Of a DNA stretch of 64,000 nt, positions 51,408 to 60,826 are shown one piece after another. The stretch's first letter is position 1. Every line of letters begins with the position of its first letter. The translations under genes and the position numbers were made by a program. Origin of the DNA: JADHMP01 sp964386915 (GTDB taxonomy: Bacteria; Bacteroidota; Bacteroidia; Flavobacteriales; Flavobacteriaceae). Location of the stretch: NCBI GenBank assembly GCA_964386915.1, contig CAYLUQ010000008.1, positions 43,316-107,315 of the forward strand, in the 5' to 3' direction. The notes below the pieces were generated by a model that was not told the DNA's origin, searched no databases, and saw nothing but the letters and a program-made list of their open reading frames with translations.

Positions 51408-52234
51408 AATTTTAAAAATTGAGTTTTAATTTTTGTGAGAATTGTAGTGGCTAATTTTTCATGGCTTTCTACTGTCCATCCGCCAACATGAGGACTAAGC
51501 AATACGTTTTCGGCTTGTAGAAGATAACTGAAGGCGGGTGGAATAGTTGCAGCCTCAAAATGGTTAGTGAAAGAACGCGATTCATATTCTAACACATCTA
51601 ATCCGGCCCCTAAAACCTTTCCACTTTTAAGTCCTTTCACTAAGGCATTCGTATCAACCACCTTTCCTCTNNNNNNNNNNNNNNNNNNNNNNNNNNNNNN
51701 NNNNNNNNNNNNNNNNNNNNNNNNNNNNNNNNNNNNNNNNNNNNNNNNNNNNNNNNNNNNNNNNNNNNNNCTGCCTGTATTGCCATAACCAATAATTCCT
51801 ACGGTTTTGCCTTCTAGCTCCCATCCCCTATGTTCTTCACGTAGCCAGTGTCCGGCTTGGATAGAGGCGTGGCCTAAGCGCAATTTATTGAGTAAAGCCA
51901 ACAGCATGCCTAAAGCGTGTTCGGCTACTGCGTTTCGATTGCCTTCTGGCGCAGCAAAAAGCTGCATGTTTTTTTGTTGGGCGTAGGCCACATCAATGTT
52001 TTCTAGACCGGCTCCTAATCGAGCGATAAACTGCAAATTAGGAGCGGCATCGATCACTTTTTTATCAATAGGAAAGCGACTGCGAATGACCAAACCGGTG
52101 TAGGTGTGAAGTTTTGGTATGAGTGATTCTAAAGGGGTGGTATAAGCCAATTCATTGATAAACCCCAGATTTTTTAAACCCTCAACCAAAAGGGGGTGGT
52201 TTTCATCAACATGAAGCAAGCGCATGGGTTTCAT
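51404..52234 (-). CDS. D-2-hydroxyacid dehydrogenase (phosphoglycerate dehydrogenase-like), interrupted by an assembly gap
   Basis: The gene starts at the ATG 52234, overlapping the mgtE stop by one base (TGATG). The N-terminal substrate domain and the start of the Rossmann fold (GKTVGIIGYGNTG) are present. After the 100-N gap come the catalytic Arg (RGKVVDT), Glu (GLDVLEYES) and His (LSPHVGGW). The part lost in the gap holds most of the NAD-binding half. As written it has 276 residues including the unknown ones, shorter than the usual length of about 310-320. It oxidises or reduces a 2-hydroxy acid with NAD(H); serine synthesis is one possibility. Confidence 0.8.
   Translation of the reverse strand: MKPMRLLHVDENHPLLVEGLKNLGFINELAYTTPLESLIPKLHTYTGLVIRSRFPIDKKVIDAAPNLQFIARLGAGLENIDVAYAQQKNMQLFAAPEGNRNAVAEHALGMLLALLNKLRLGHASIQAGHWLREEHRGWELEGKTVGIIGYGNTGXXXXXXXXXXXXXXXXXXXXXXXXXXXXXXXXXXRGKVVDTNALVKGLKSGKVLGAGLDVLEYESRSFTNHFEAATIPPAFSYLLQAENVLLSPHVGGWTVESHEKLATTILTKIKTQFLKL
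51671..51770. other. Assembly gap of 100 N
   Basis: Exactly 100 unknown bases lie inside the dehydrogenase gene. The round number suggests a default scaffold gap, not a measured length. Both sides belong to one gene in the right order and orientation, so the join itself is credible. Confidence 0.98.
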
Positions 52235-53592
52235 CAAAATCCTAAAGCCAATTTTGCAACATAAAAGAAGAGGAAAATGCCAAAAATATCATTGCAAGTT
52301 GTGATGAATGGGCCAGTGGCTATGGCTGGGTCAATGCCCCTTCGGTCTAAAATGATGGGCACAAAAGTGCCAATTAGGGCCGCCACTATGATGACTAAAA
52401 GCATGGAACCTGCTATGGTGGCACTCACCAACAATTCTTGGGCAATGAGTTGGCCAAAAAGAATGAGTATGAGCCCTAACGCAATTCCATTAATTAAACT
52501 AAGGCCAATTTCTTTGAGCAAACGTGAGAATAAGGATCCCTTAACGGTATCGTTGGCTAAACCTTGAACAATAATGGCCGACGATTGCACCCCTACATTT
52601 CCTGCCATGGCAGCAATGAGTGGAGTATAAAAAAACAAATTACGTAGTTCGGGTTGCTCCATTACATTTTCAAAACCTTGAAGAATAAACACACTTCCCA
52701 AACCACCTAAAAGCCCTAAAAACAGCCAAGGTAAACGCGCTCGTGACAATTCTAAAATACTGTCATCAGCTTCTACATCGTTTGAAAGTCCAGCTGCTAA
52801 TTGATAGTCTTTTTCAGCTTCTTCTTTAATAACATCCACAATATCATCAATGGTAATGCGACCTAACAATTCTCTTTTTGCATTAACCACTGGAATGGCT
52901 TCGAGGTCATATTTAGACATGATTTTAGCCACTTCTTCGCTCTCTTGATCTACCGTAACGTAGTCTACATTGGGAATATAGATGTCTTTTACTTTGGCTT
53001 TTGCGTTTGCTGTGATTAGGTCTTTTAGCGAAAGTCTTCCCTTTAGTTTATTTTTTTGATCCACCACATAAATGGAATGAACGCGCGTTACATTTTCGGC
53101 CTGTGCCCGCATTTCATTTAGGCATTTAAGCACGCTGAGGTCCTCTTGAACTTTCACTAATTCTTTTGCCATAAGACCTCCAGCCGTATTTTCATCATAA
53201 GCAAGCAGTTCTCGAATGTCTTGCGCATGTTCAATGTCTTCCAATTGCGACATCACTTTTTGCTGTCTTTCTTCTGGAAGCTCTGAGATTAAATCGGCCG
53301 CATCATCAGTATCTAGTTCTGCAATTTCTTCGGCAATTTCTTTTGCAGAAAGCTGCTCTAAAATGTTTTCCCGAGTGTCTTCATCCAATTCGGCTAAGGC
53401 ATCAGCGGTGGTTTCACTATCTAAAAGTTTAATGATGTAGGTGGCCTCGTTGGTAGGGAGTAACTCAAGAATTTCAGCTACATCGGCATAATGCAGCTTT
53501 TGCAGTCGTGTTTTTAACGGCCGAGCTTGTTTGGATTCGATAAGTGCTTTGATGGAGGCAAAAAAAGCATCATTAATTTCAAAATTAGCCAT
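52234..53592 (-). CDS. mgtE: Magnesium transporter MgtE
   Basis: The protein has 452 residues from the ATG at 53592; a GTG one codon earlier is possible. Order: an acidic superhelical N-domain (about 15-130, rich in E/D as in LSAKEIAEEIAELDTDDA), two CBS domains (about 135-255), a plug helix and five membrane helices (about 285-452) with PLIAAMAGNVGVQSS. It is a Mg2+ channel gated by cytoplasmic Mg2+. It overlaps rsmA by eight bases, so an M-box riboswitch leader has no room here. Confidence 0.94.
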   Translation of the reverse strand: MANFEINDAFFASIKALIESKQARPLKTRLQKLHYADVAEILELLPTNEATYIIKLLDSETTADALAELDEDTRENILEQLSAKEIAEEIAELDTDDAADLISELPEERQQKVMSQLEDIEHAQDIRELLAYDENTAGGLMAKELVKVQEDLSVLKCLNEMRAQAENVTRVHSIYVVDQKNKLKGRLSLKDLITANAKAKVKDIYIPNVDYVTVDQESEEVAKIMSKYDLEAIPVVNAKRELLGRITIDDIVDVIKEEAEKDYQLAAGLSNDVEADDSILELSRARLPWLFLGLLGGLGSVFILQGFENVMEQPELRNLFFYTPLIAAMAGNVGVQSSAIIVQGLANDTVKGSLFSRLLKEIGLSLINGIALGLILILFGQLIAQELLVSATIAGSMLLVIIVAALIGTFVPIILDRRGIDPAIATGPFITTCNDIFGIFLFFYVAKLALGF

Positions 53593-54358
53593 CACTTATC
53601 CGCTTTGTGAGTTCTACAAAAGAAGCTCCCGAGAGTTTTTCGGGTCGCAGGTCAAAGATACTATCTTCTCTTATATTTTCAGGTATTGCTAATGTTTTTA
53701 AACTGTTACGAAGTGTTTTTCGTCTTTGTTGAAAGCTTAATTTTACTATTTGAAATAACAATGCTTCGTCACAATCTAAACTAAAATTGTCTTTGCGTTG
53801 GCATTGAATAACGGCAGAATGAACTTTTGGAGGCGGATTGAAGGCCTCTGGAGGCACCTCAAACAAATAGCTTGTTTCATAAAACAATTGAACCAAGACA
53901 GATAGTATGCCATATTGTTTGGAACCTGGAGGTTCGCAAAGGCGTTGAGCCACCTCTTTTTGAAACATGCCGGCAAAAAATGGAATTTGGGTTCTGGCGC
54001 TAAGCACCTTAAAAACAATTTGGGATGAAATGTTATAGGGAAAGTTTCCAATTACAGCAAATTCATTGGTTCCGTATAGTTTTTGAAAATCTAATTTCAA
54101 AATATCTTCTTGCACGATATCTTGTGTCAAGAAAGGATAATGAGCTTGCAAATAGGCCACTGATTCTGAATCGATTTCAACTACTTTTAGGGGATGTGAT
54201 TGTTGGATTAAAAATTGGGTGAGCATGCCCATTCCGGGTCCGATCTCCAAGACATTTAGGGTTTGGTCTTGAGGAAGAGTTTGGGCAATTTTTTGCGAAA
54301 CAGAAAGATCTTTAAGAAAATGCTGTCCCAATTTTTTTTTGGCTCGAACCTTTTTCAT
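53585..54358 (-). CDS. rsmA: 16S rRNA (adenine1518/1519-N6)-dimethyltransferase RsmA (KsgA)
   Basis: The protein has 257 residues from the ATG at 54358 (KKVRAKKKLGQHFLKD), the family start; the longer in-frame extension runs through the upstream gene. The SAM-binding VLEIGPGMGMLTQFL and catalytic GNFPYNISSQIV are intact. It dimethylates two adenines in the 3' hairpin of 16S rRNA. It overlaps the DUF4286 gene by four bases and mgtE by eight. Confidence 0.95.
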   Translation of the reverse strand: MKKVRAKKKLGQHFLKDLSVSQKIAQTLPQDQTLNVLEIGPGMGMLTQFLIQQSHPLKVVEIDSESVAYLQAHYPFLTQDIVQEDILKLDFQKLYGTNEFAVIGNFPYNISSQIVFKVLSARTQIPFFAGMFQKEVAQRLCEPPGSKQYGILSVLVQLFYETSYLFEVPPEAFNPPPKVHSAVIQCQRKDNFSLDCDEALLFQIVKLSFQQRRKTLRNSLKTLAIPENIREDSIFDLRPEKLSGASFVELTKRISDG

Positions 54359-54666
54359 GAGATGGAATGCACAATTTCGAGTTCGGTTTGAAAACGAAGG
54401 GTTTGCTCGCCAAAGCGTTCTTTTTCTTTGGCTATATGAGCATTTTCCCATTGGTTTACATAAGCCTGAAGAATTTGTTTTGAAGCGGCTACATATTGAA
54501 TGGCATAGCTTAGGCTTTCTAGGGCGTCGCTGTGAATTTTAAGAAGATTGATGGCTTCAAAAGCACCACATTGAAAAACTTCTGGCAAATAAATCTCACG
54601 CATCCACTGCAACCATTCTTGCTCAATTTGAGGGTCAACTTGCGTGGTGACGTTATAGATAATCAT
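54355..54666 (-). CDS. DUF4286 family protein
   Basis: The protein has 103 residues and begins MIIYNVTTQVD, with EQEWLQWMREIYLPEVF soon after, the DUF4286 pattern. It is small and soluble, ferredoxin-like in likely fold, and without a known activity. Its position between serS and rsmA is common in Bacteroidota. The stop overlaps the rsmA start by four bases. Confidence 0.85.
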   Translation of the reverse strand: MIIYNVTTQVDPQIEQEWLQWMREIYLPEVFQCGAFEAINLLKIHSDALESLSYAIQYVAASKQILQAYVNQWENAHIAKEKERFGEQTLRFQTELEIVHSIS

Positions 54667-54671
54667 AGCGT

Positions 54672-55943
54672 TTATTCAATCCATTCAAAACCGGTGTAGG
54701 GAATCAAGGCAGCGGGAATTTTGATGCCCTTTGGGGTTTGGCAATTTTCTAACAATCCTGCCATTACTCTAGGCAAAGCAAGGGCACTTCCGTTGAGGGT
54801 GTGTACCATTTGCTTTTTTCCTTCACTATTTTTGTAGCGCAATTGTAAGCGTTCAGCCTGAAAGCTTTCAAAAGTAGAAACGGAGCTAATTTCTAACCAA
54901 CGGTCTTGTGCGGTAGAAAAAATCTCAAAATCATAGGTGAGTGCGGCTGTAAATCCTAAGTCACCTGCACAAAGGCGAAGAATTCTATAGGGTAGTTCCA
55001 AATCGGCGAGAATGGACTTAACATGATGAACCATTCCCTCTAAGGCTGCAGGTGCATGGTGAGGTTCTTCAATACGCACAATTTCAACTTTGTCAAATTG
55101 ATGTAAGCGGTTTAGACCTCGAACATGAGACCCATAACTTCCCGCTTCTCTTCTAAAGCAGGGCGTATATCCGGTTATGCAAATAGGCAACTCTGAAGCC
55201 TCCAAGAGATCATTTCTGTAGAGGTTGGTGAGCGGCACTTCTGCTGTAGGAATTAAATATAATTGATCTTTGGGCACTTCATACATTTGTCCCTCTTTAT
55301 CGGGCAATTGTCCGGTGCCAAAACCAGAAGCCTCATTAACCAAATGGGGTACTTGCATTTCTCGGTATCCGGCAGCCGTATTTTTATCAAGAAAATAGTT
55401 AATTAAGGCGCGTTGCAAGCGAGCTCCTTTTCCTTTATAAACCGGAAAGCCGGCACCGGTAATTTTGCTTCCGAGTTCAAAATCTATAAGATCATATTGC
55501 GCTGCTAATTCCCAATGGGGGAGGGCTTCAGCATGCAGTTTAGGAATTTCTCCTGCCGTGAACACCACTTCATTGTCTGCTTCAGAATTACCCGCTGGCA
55601 CTAGGGCATGCGGCACATTGGGAATTTGTGTGCGGAGTTGTTGCAGTTTTTCCGTGGTTTCTTGCAACTGGTCCTGTAGGGATTTGGATTGTTCTTTAAC
55701 TTGGGCACTTTTGATTTTTAAGCTATTGGCTTGCTCTGCTTTCCCTTGTTTATAAAGATGCCCAATTTCTTTAGCGAGCTGATTTGCTTCTGCCAAGAGA
55801 GTGTCTAACTCATTTTTTTGTTGACGTCTCTTTTGATCTAGTGCAATGAGGTCATCTACTATAGAAGTGTCTTTAAAATGACGCTTTTCTAAAGCAGCCA
55901 GTAAGGTTTCTTTGTTTTCACGAATGTATTGTAGTGAGAGCAT
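54672..55943 (-). CDS. serS: Seryl-tRNA synthetase
   Basis: The protein has 423 residues, the normal size. An N-terminal tRNA-binding coiled coil (about 25-110) is followed by the class II catalytic core, with TAEVPLTNLYR, CFRREAGSYG in motif 2 and NGSALALPR-type motif 3 near the end. It charges tRNA-Ser. A -7 promoter box lies 14 bases upstream, and the DUF4286 gene follows within five bases. Confidence 0.97.
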   Translation of the reverse strand: MLSLQYIRENKETLLAALEKRHFKDTSIVDDLIALDQKRRQQKNELDTLLAEANQLAKEIGHLYKQGKAEQANSLKIKSAQVKEQSKSLQDQLQETTEKLQQLRTQIPNVPHALVPAGNSEADNEVVFTAGEIPKLHAEALPHWELAAQYDLIDFELGSKITGAGFPVYKGKGARLQRALINYFLDKNTAAGYREMQVPHLVNEASGFGTGQLPDKEGQMYEVPKDQLYLIPTAEVPLTNLYRNDLLEASELPICITGYTPCFRREAGSYGSHVRGLNRLHQFDKVEIVRIEEPHHAPAALEGMVHHVKSILADLELPYRILRLCAGDLGFTAALTYDFEIFSTAQDRWLEISSVSTFESFQAERLQLRYKNSEGKKQMVHTLNGSALALPRVMAGLLENCQTPKGIKIPAALIPYTGFEWIE

Positions 55944-55956
55944 AACCGGATTTTTG

Positions 55957-55964
55957 CAAAACTA
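55957..55964 (-). promoter_or_regulatory. -7 promoter box (TAGTTTTG) upstream of serS
   Basis: Read on the minus strand, it perfectly matches TAnnTTTG, 13 bases before the serS ATG. It lies in the short gap after ribF. No TTG is clear at -33. Confidence 0.45.
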
Positions 55965-55971
55965 AGGATTC

Positions 55972-56904
55972 TTAAAAATTTTGTTCTATATGTTGGAGGC
56001 AAAATGCTTTGTCTTTGCCAATTTGAGTCTGAAGAGCTTCAAGAGAGTCAAATTTTTGTTCGTCTCGAATTTTTAGATGGAGCTCTAGGGTGAGTTCTTG
56101 TCCATATAGGTCTTTGTCAAAGCTAAAAAGATGGACTTCTAATGTGGCTTGAGAGCCATTGAGTGTAGGCCGTGTGCCATAATTCATCATGCCGAAATAG
56201 GATTGGCCTTCATGGGTCACAGTCACCAAATAGACGCCAGTGGCCGGTAGCAGCTTGTAGGAGTTGGCAACCTTTATATTGGCCGTGGGAAAAGACAGGG
56301 TGCGCCCTATGCCTTCTCCTCGAACTACTTTGCCTCTAATTTGATAGGGTCTGTTTAAATATTGATTGGCAACGCTAATATTTCCCTCCTCGAGTGCTTT
56401 TCTAATTTTGGTGGAACTCACAGCAATAGAAGAAACTTCTTGTGACGGAATGGTTGTTACCTCAAAATCGTAGGTGTTTCCCAATTCTTTAAGATCTTCT
56501 GCTGTGGCTTCTCGGTTACGCCCAAACCGGTGGTCATAGCCCACCATAATTTTAGCAACATGGAGTTGTTCTACTAAAACCTTTCGAACAAAATCTAGGG
56601 CAGTGAGACGAGCAAAATCTTCAGAAAAAGGATGAATGATTAAATGATCTATGCCCAAAGCAGCGAGTGCTTCTTTTTTTTCTTCCATCGTATCGATTAG
56701 CTTAATGCTTTGATCTTGTTGCAAGACCATTCTAGGATGGGGAAAAAAGGTGAGTACATTGGCAAACAACCCTCTTCCTTTTGCTTCTTCCACCAGAGAT
56801 TTTAAAATTTTTTGATGTCCAAAATGAACCCCGTCAAAGGTGCCAATGGTTAGAATACACCGTTTTCTTTCTCGATATTGATCGAGGTGTGTGAGTGACT
56901 TCAT
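55972..56904 (-). CDS. ribF: Bifunctional riboflavin kinase / FAD synthetase
   Basis: The protein has 310 residues. The N-terminal nucleotidyltransferase domain has GTFDGVHFGHQKIL (the HxGH-type site) and the C-terminal flavokinase domain has GRTLSFPTANI and an ending with GQELTLELHLKIRDEQKF. It phosphorylates riboflavin to FMN and adenylates it to FAD. A promoter box lies 28 bases upstream, with no room for a classic FMN riboswitch. Confidence 0.96.
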   Translation of the reverse strand: MKSLTHLDQYRERKRCILTIGTFDGVHFGHQKILKSLVEEAKGRGLFANVLTFFPHPRMVLQQDQSIKLIDTMEEKKEALAALGIDHLIIHPFSEDFARLTALDFVRKVLVEQLHVAKIMVGYDHRFGRNREATAEDLKELGNTYDFEVTTIPSQEVSSIAVSSTKIRKALEEGNISVANQYLNRPYQIRGKVVRGEGIGRTLSFPTANIKVANSYKLLPATGVYLVTVTHEGQSYFGMMNYGTRPTLNGSQATLEVHLFSFDKDLYGQELTLELHLKIRDEQKFDSLEALQTQIGKDKAFCLQHIEQNF

Positions 56905-56932
56905 GCCCTAATGCTCTCTCAGATTTAAGTGA

Positions 56933-56940
56933 CAAAAGTA
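56933..56940 (-). promoter_or_regulatory. -7 promoter box (TACTTTTG) upstream of ribF
   Basis: Read on the minus strand, it perfectly matches TAnnTTTG. It lies in the 91-base divergent gap between ribF and the secreted protease gene. Confidence 0.45.
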
Positions 56941-56995
56941 AACCATTCTCCACCAATCCATGAAAGTTTCCTTATTTTTAAGCTTTAATTGAACT

Positions 56996-59900
56996 TTGAA
57001 AAAGAATCGTTTCGTTTTTATTGGAGCAGTGTTTTTGTTGCTACTTCCTTCTTTTGCCTTAGGCCAAGACTATTGGGCAAAAGCCAAAGATATGGCTCCT
57101 CAAAAAGCCAGACGACTAACGGTGGGTTCTGCCTATTGGATGCTCAATCAACAAAAATTTGAAGGCCAGTTTTCTAAAAATGCTTCTAAAGATCTGACCC
57201 ATCAAATTACGCTAATCAATGAAAAGGGCGAAACCGAAAATTTTGCTTTGAAGCCGGTAAACCTATTGGCTCCTGCCTTAGCTGAAAGATACCCACAATT
57301 AAAAAATTATGTAGGTCAAAGTATGCAACGTCCGGAGGTGCGTTTGCGACTTAGTGTAAGCCCACTAGGCATTAATGCTTGGTTGCGCTTCCCCGATCAA
57401 AAAGATTTTTTTATCCAGCCGGTTCGTCAGCAAAAAGGGCTGCACTACAGTTATGTAAAAAACGGTCAGGATGCCCAAAATTCTTGGGAATGTAAAACAG
57501 AAACGCCACCTAAAAAGAACAGGAAAGGGGTTCAAGAAAGGGCGGCAAAACAAGCTTCCGAAATACGCACTTTTCGAATAGCTCTTGCAGCTACAGCAGA
57601 ATATACTGCTTTTTGGGGTGATGATGACGATACAAACGGCACCAATCAAGAAGATGCTTTGGCTGCTATGGTCAGTTCGCTTAACCGAGTGAATGAAATT
57701 TATGAAGAAGAATTGCAGCTTCACTTAGAATTGGTAACCGACACAACCATAGTCTATACAGACCCTATGAACGACCCTTTCACAAATGATTTAAACAAGC
57801 AATTACAAGCCACATTAGATGACAAAATAGGAAGTGATGCCTATGATGTGGGACATCTCTTTGGCTATGGTGAGCCCAATGGCGATGCTGGTTGTTTAGG
57901 TTGTGTTTGTGTTTCTGGTAAAAAAGGGAGTGCTTTTTCGAGTCATTCTTTTGAAGACCCCTTTGGTGGCGAATATCGCAACGACTATTTTGATTTGGAC
58001 TATTTTGGCCATGAATTAGGGCATCAATTTGGAGCCTATCACACTTTTTCTTTTCAAGTGGAGGGCTATGGGTTTAATGCCGAACCTGGAAGTGGATCTA
58101 CCATTATGGGCTATGCCGGTATTGCCGGAGAAGATAATGTTCAGCGTCATGGTGATTCCTATTTTCATTTTTACAGCATACAAAATATCAATGAATTTGT
58201 GGCGCAACTCTCTTGCGGAACGGTTAGTCCGGCCGTGAACACCCCTCCTCAAGCCAATGCGGGGGCAGACTATTATATCCCTACGGGCACCGCCTATACC
58301 CTTGAGGTGGAAAATGCGGATCCAACAGAGGGTATCCGCTATAGTTGGGAGCAATTGGATAGCGGCAAGGTTACCCAAGATAATTTTGGTCCGCAAAATG
58401 CGATTGGTCCCCAAAATCGTTCTTTGCCTCCCACCACAACTCCATACCGAATCATTCCGAAAATGACACGGGTTTTAGCCGATAAATTAACCCAAACAAA
58501 ACCCCAACTCAACCAAGACTGGGAAACCGTATCTGAAGTAGGACGTTTGTTGCGATGGGGGCTTACAGTGCGCAAAACAGAAAATGAAGAAACCCTTTTG
58601 GCTCAAGATGAAATGGAAATTAAAGTGGTCGAGAATTCAGGGCCGTTTCAAGTTATTTCTCAAACGGAAAAAAACACAATATGGGAAGCTGGCACCAAGC
58701 AAAGTGTTTTTTGGGAAGCAGGCACCACTTTTGAACCTCCCATAAACACGACCACGGTGAGTATATATTTATCCGAAAATGGAGGAAAAGAATATCCCTA
58801 TTTGCTTGTAGAAAATACAGCAAACGATGGCCAAGCCGATATCATTGTGCCGGACAGTTTAGATTTAACGGCTTCTCGAATTAAAATAAAAGCCGATAAT
58901 TCAATTTATTTTGCCCTTAACAAAGCCTTTATTAAGGTGCAATCTCGAAAATTTACCCTTGCCTTTGATGCCTATTCACAGCGGGTTTGTAGCAACAATG
59001 AGGTAACCTATGAATTCGACATCAATCGATTTTCCAATTATGATGAAGCCATTCGTTTGGCCATAACTAATTTGCCAGCAGGCCTTAAGGCCACTTTTTC
59101 TAAAGATGTTTATCAAAAAGCAGACAGCCGTGGAACCCTGACCCTTAATGGTCTTGAAAACATTTCTCCCAATAATTTTACTTTTGAAATTATGGCGAGT
59201 AGTAGTTCTCTGCAATATGATTTTCAATTTGACCTTGAGTTGCGTTCGCCTACTCTCAACACCCCTGTTTTGCTATTTCCTCCTGCAGACGATATAGCAA
59301 CAAATCTAACGCCACAGTTCGAATGGGAAGAGGCTCTCAATGCCGATCTTTTTGTGCTTCAAATTGCAAAAGATGAGGCTTTTCAAAACATGGTTAAAGA
59401 AGAAACGGTTTCGACCAATCAATATGGTGGTCTTGTGTTGGAAGAAAATCAAACCTTTTATTGGCGCGTGAAAGCACAAAATGATTGTGGCAGTGGACGT
59501 TTTTCTGAACCAAATCGTTTCAAAACGTCACAACTCTCTTGTCTCACCATAGAAGCATTGAATTTACCAAGTGCTATTGCCGATGCAACCATTGACAATC
59601 CTAAAACAACCTCTTTTACAATTCCAGTAGGCTATGACTTGCCCATTGAAGATCTAAATGTGTTGGTAGCTATTGAGCACAATTGGCTAGAAGATTTAAC
59701 CCTCACGCTGGTTGCTCCAGATGGTACTTCTATTTTATTGACCCAACAATTGGGAGAAAACCGATCCAATTATGAAAACACAGTTTTTGATGCTGAAGCA
59801 TCTCAAAGTATATTGAATGCCGAGGCTCCTTTTGAAGGTACTTTTGCCCCCATTCAAAGTTTTGAATCGCTCTATGGGAAAAGTGCTTTTGGCGATTGGA

Positions 59901-60826
59901 CGTTGGAAATTACAGATTCTTATTCGGAAGATAGTGGCACTTTGAATCGTTTTGAAATTGAGTTTTGTTTATTGGGAATTACCTTGCCCAATAGTGATCG
60001 CGATTCTATTATTGATGAAAAAGACAATTGTCCACAAATTACCAACCAAGATCAATCAGATATAGACGGCAATGGCATAGGCGATTTATGTGATGTTTTT
60101 TCTGCCAAAAATATTACGGTTACTAAAAACAATGTGAGTTGTGCAGGCAAATTTAATGGGCGTATTACGCTTAGTGCCCTAGCCAAATTTGACTATTTAG
60201 CAACCCTTAAAGGGCCTAATGGTGTTGACCGAATTCTTCGTTTTTCGGGGGATGAAGAAACTTCTCTTTTAAATTTGGGCGCTGGGCGCTATGCAGTTTG
60301 TGTAAGTAGTGAAGCTTTTCCTTCCTACTCCCATTGTTTTGATGTGCAAATAAAAGAACCAGACCCACTTGATGTGCAGGCCGTTGTGCAAAATGAACTA
60401 CAGCTGGTAGAACTTTCGCTTAAGGGGGGTGAGGCCTATGAAATTAATTGGAATGGAAAAAAAATAAGGGCGCAAGTCACCACCGAAAAAATTCAGTTGC
60501 CGCTTGAGCAACAATGGAATCGCTTAGAGGTGAAAACCGCTTTGGCTTGTCAAGGAGTATTTGAAACTTGGATTGCCAATGAAAGTGAAGTGACAATTTT
60601 CCCTAATCCAGTGCAAGCTACCGCACGGGTATTATTACCTGCTCACAGTCAGGCAGAGCGTCTTCTTTTGTATGATACTTCGGGAAATCTAATTTGGGAA
60701 ACGAGTGTGCAGGAGTTTCAAACCCCTGAATTTAAAATTCCAGTGAGTCATTTGCCCACAGGACTTTATGTGCTTTCTGTGCGCTATCCTTCTTATGAAA
60801 CCCAATTAAAACTAATAAAAGAATGA
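56996..60826 (+). CDS. Secreted reprolysin-like metalloprotease with P-domain and T9SS sorting domain
   Basis: The protein has 1276 residues. A TTG is the only start that keeps the signal peptide (FVFIGAVFLLLLPSFALGQ). Order: propeptide (about 30-185); metzincin catalytic domain with HELGHQFGAYH (zinc ligands His339, His343, His349; catalytic Glu340) and a Met-turn in TIMGYAG; then Ig/FN3-like domains (one near 750-850); a proprotein-convertase P-domain-like region (about 850-1000); a thrombospondin-3-like Ca motif (DRDSIIDEKDNCP); and a type IX C-terminal sorting domain (FPNPVQ, YDTSGNLIW, LPTGLYVLSV). It is exported through SprA and anchored or released at the surface. Peptide substrates are unknown. 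Confidence 0.93.
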   Translation: MKKNRFVFIGAVFLLLLPSFALGQDYWAKAKDMAPQKARRLTVGSAYWMLNQQKFEGQFSKNASKDLTHQITLINEKGETENFALKPVNLLAPALAERYPQLKNYVGQSMQRPEVRLRLSVSPLGINAWLRFPDQKDFFIQPVRQQKGLHYSYVKNGQDAQNSWECKTETPPKKNRKGVQERAAKQASEIRTFRIALAATAEYTAFWGDDDDTNGTNQEDALAAMVSSLNRVNEIYEEELQLHLELVTDTTIVYTDPMNDPFTNDLNKQLQATLDDKIGSDAYDVGHLFGYGEPNGDAGCLGCVCVSGKKGSAFSSHSFEDPFGGEYRNDYFDLDYFGHELGHQFGAYHTFSFQVEGYGFNAEPGSGSTIMGYAGIAGEDNVQRHGDSYFHFYSIQNINEFVAQLSCGTVSPAVNTPPQANAGADYYIPTGTAYTLEVENADPTEGIRYSWEQLDSGKVTQDNFGPQNAIGPQNRSLPPTTTPYRIIPKMTRVLADKLTQTKPQLNQDWETVSEVGRLLRWGLTVRKTENEETLLAQDEMEIKVVENSGPFQVISQTEKNTIWEAGTKQSVFWEAGTTFEPPINTTTVSIYLSENGGKEYPYLLVENTANDGQADIIVPDSLDLTASRIKIKADNSIYFALNKAFIKVQSRKFTLAFDAYSQRVCSNNEVTYEFDINRFSNYDEAIRLAITNLPAGLKATFSKDVYQKADSRGTLTLNGLENISPNNFTFEIMASSSSLQYDFQFDLELRSPTLNTPVLLFPPADDIATNLTPQFEWEEALNADLFVLQIAKDEAFQNMVKEETVSTNQYGGLVLEENQTFYWRVKAQNDCGSGRFSEPNRFKTSQLSCLTIEALNLPSAIADATIDNPKTTSFTIPVGYDLPIEDLNVLVAIEHNWLEDLTLTLVAPDGTSILLTQQLGENRSNYENTVFDAEASQSILNAEAPFEGTFAPIQSFESLYGKSAFGDWTLEITDSYSEDSGTLNRFEIEFCLLGITLPNSDRDSIIDEKDNCPQITNQDQSDIDGNGIGDLCDVFSAKNITVTKNNVSCAGKFNGRITLSALAKFDYLATLKGPNGVDRILRFSGDEETSLLNLGAGRYAVCVSSEAFPSYSHCFDVQIKEPDPLDVQAVVQNELQLVELSLKGGEAYEINWNGKKIRAQVTTEKIQLPLEQQWNRLEVKTALACQGVFETWIANESEVTIFPNPVQATARVLLPAHSQAERLLLYDTSGNLIWETSVQEFQTPEFKIPVSHLPTGLYVLSVRYPSYETQLKLIKE

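Noticed and set aside
51404..52234. Pseudogene or frameshift in the dehydrogenase gene
   Set aside because: The break is an assembly gap; both flanks keep the frame and catalytic residues.
54359..54451. 31-residue N-terminal extension of RsmA
   Set aside because: It overlaps the DUF4286 gene in another frame, and the family start is the Lys-rich KKVRAKKKLGQHF.
56905..56995. Possible FMN riboswitch before ribF
   Set aside because: The leader is too short and shows no conserved aptamer helices; only a -7 box is visible.
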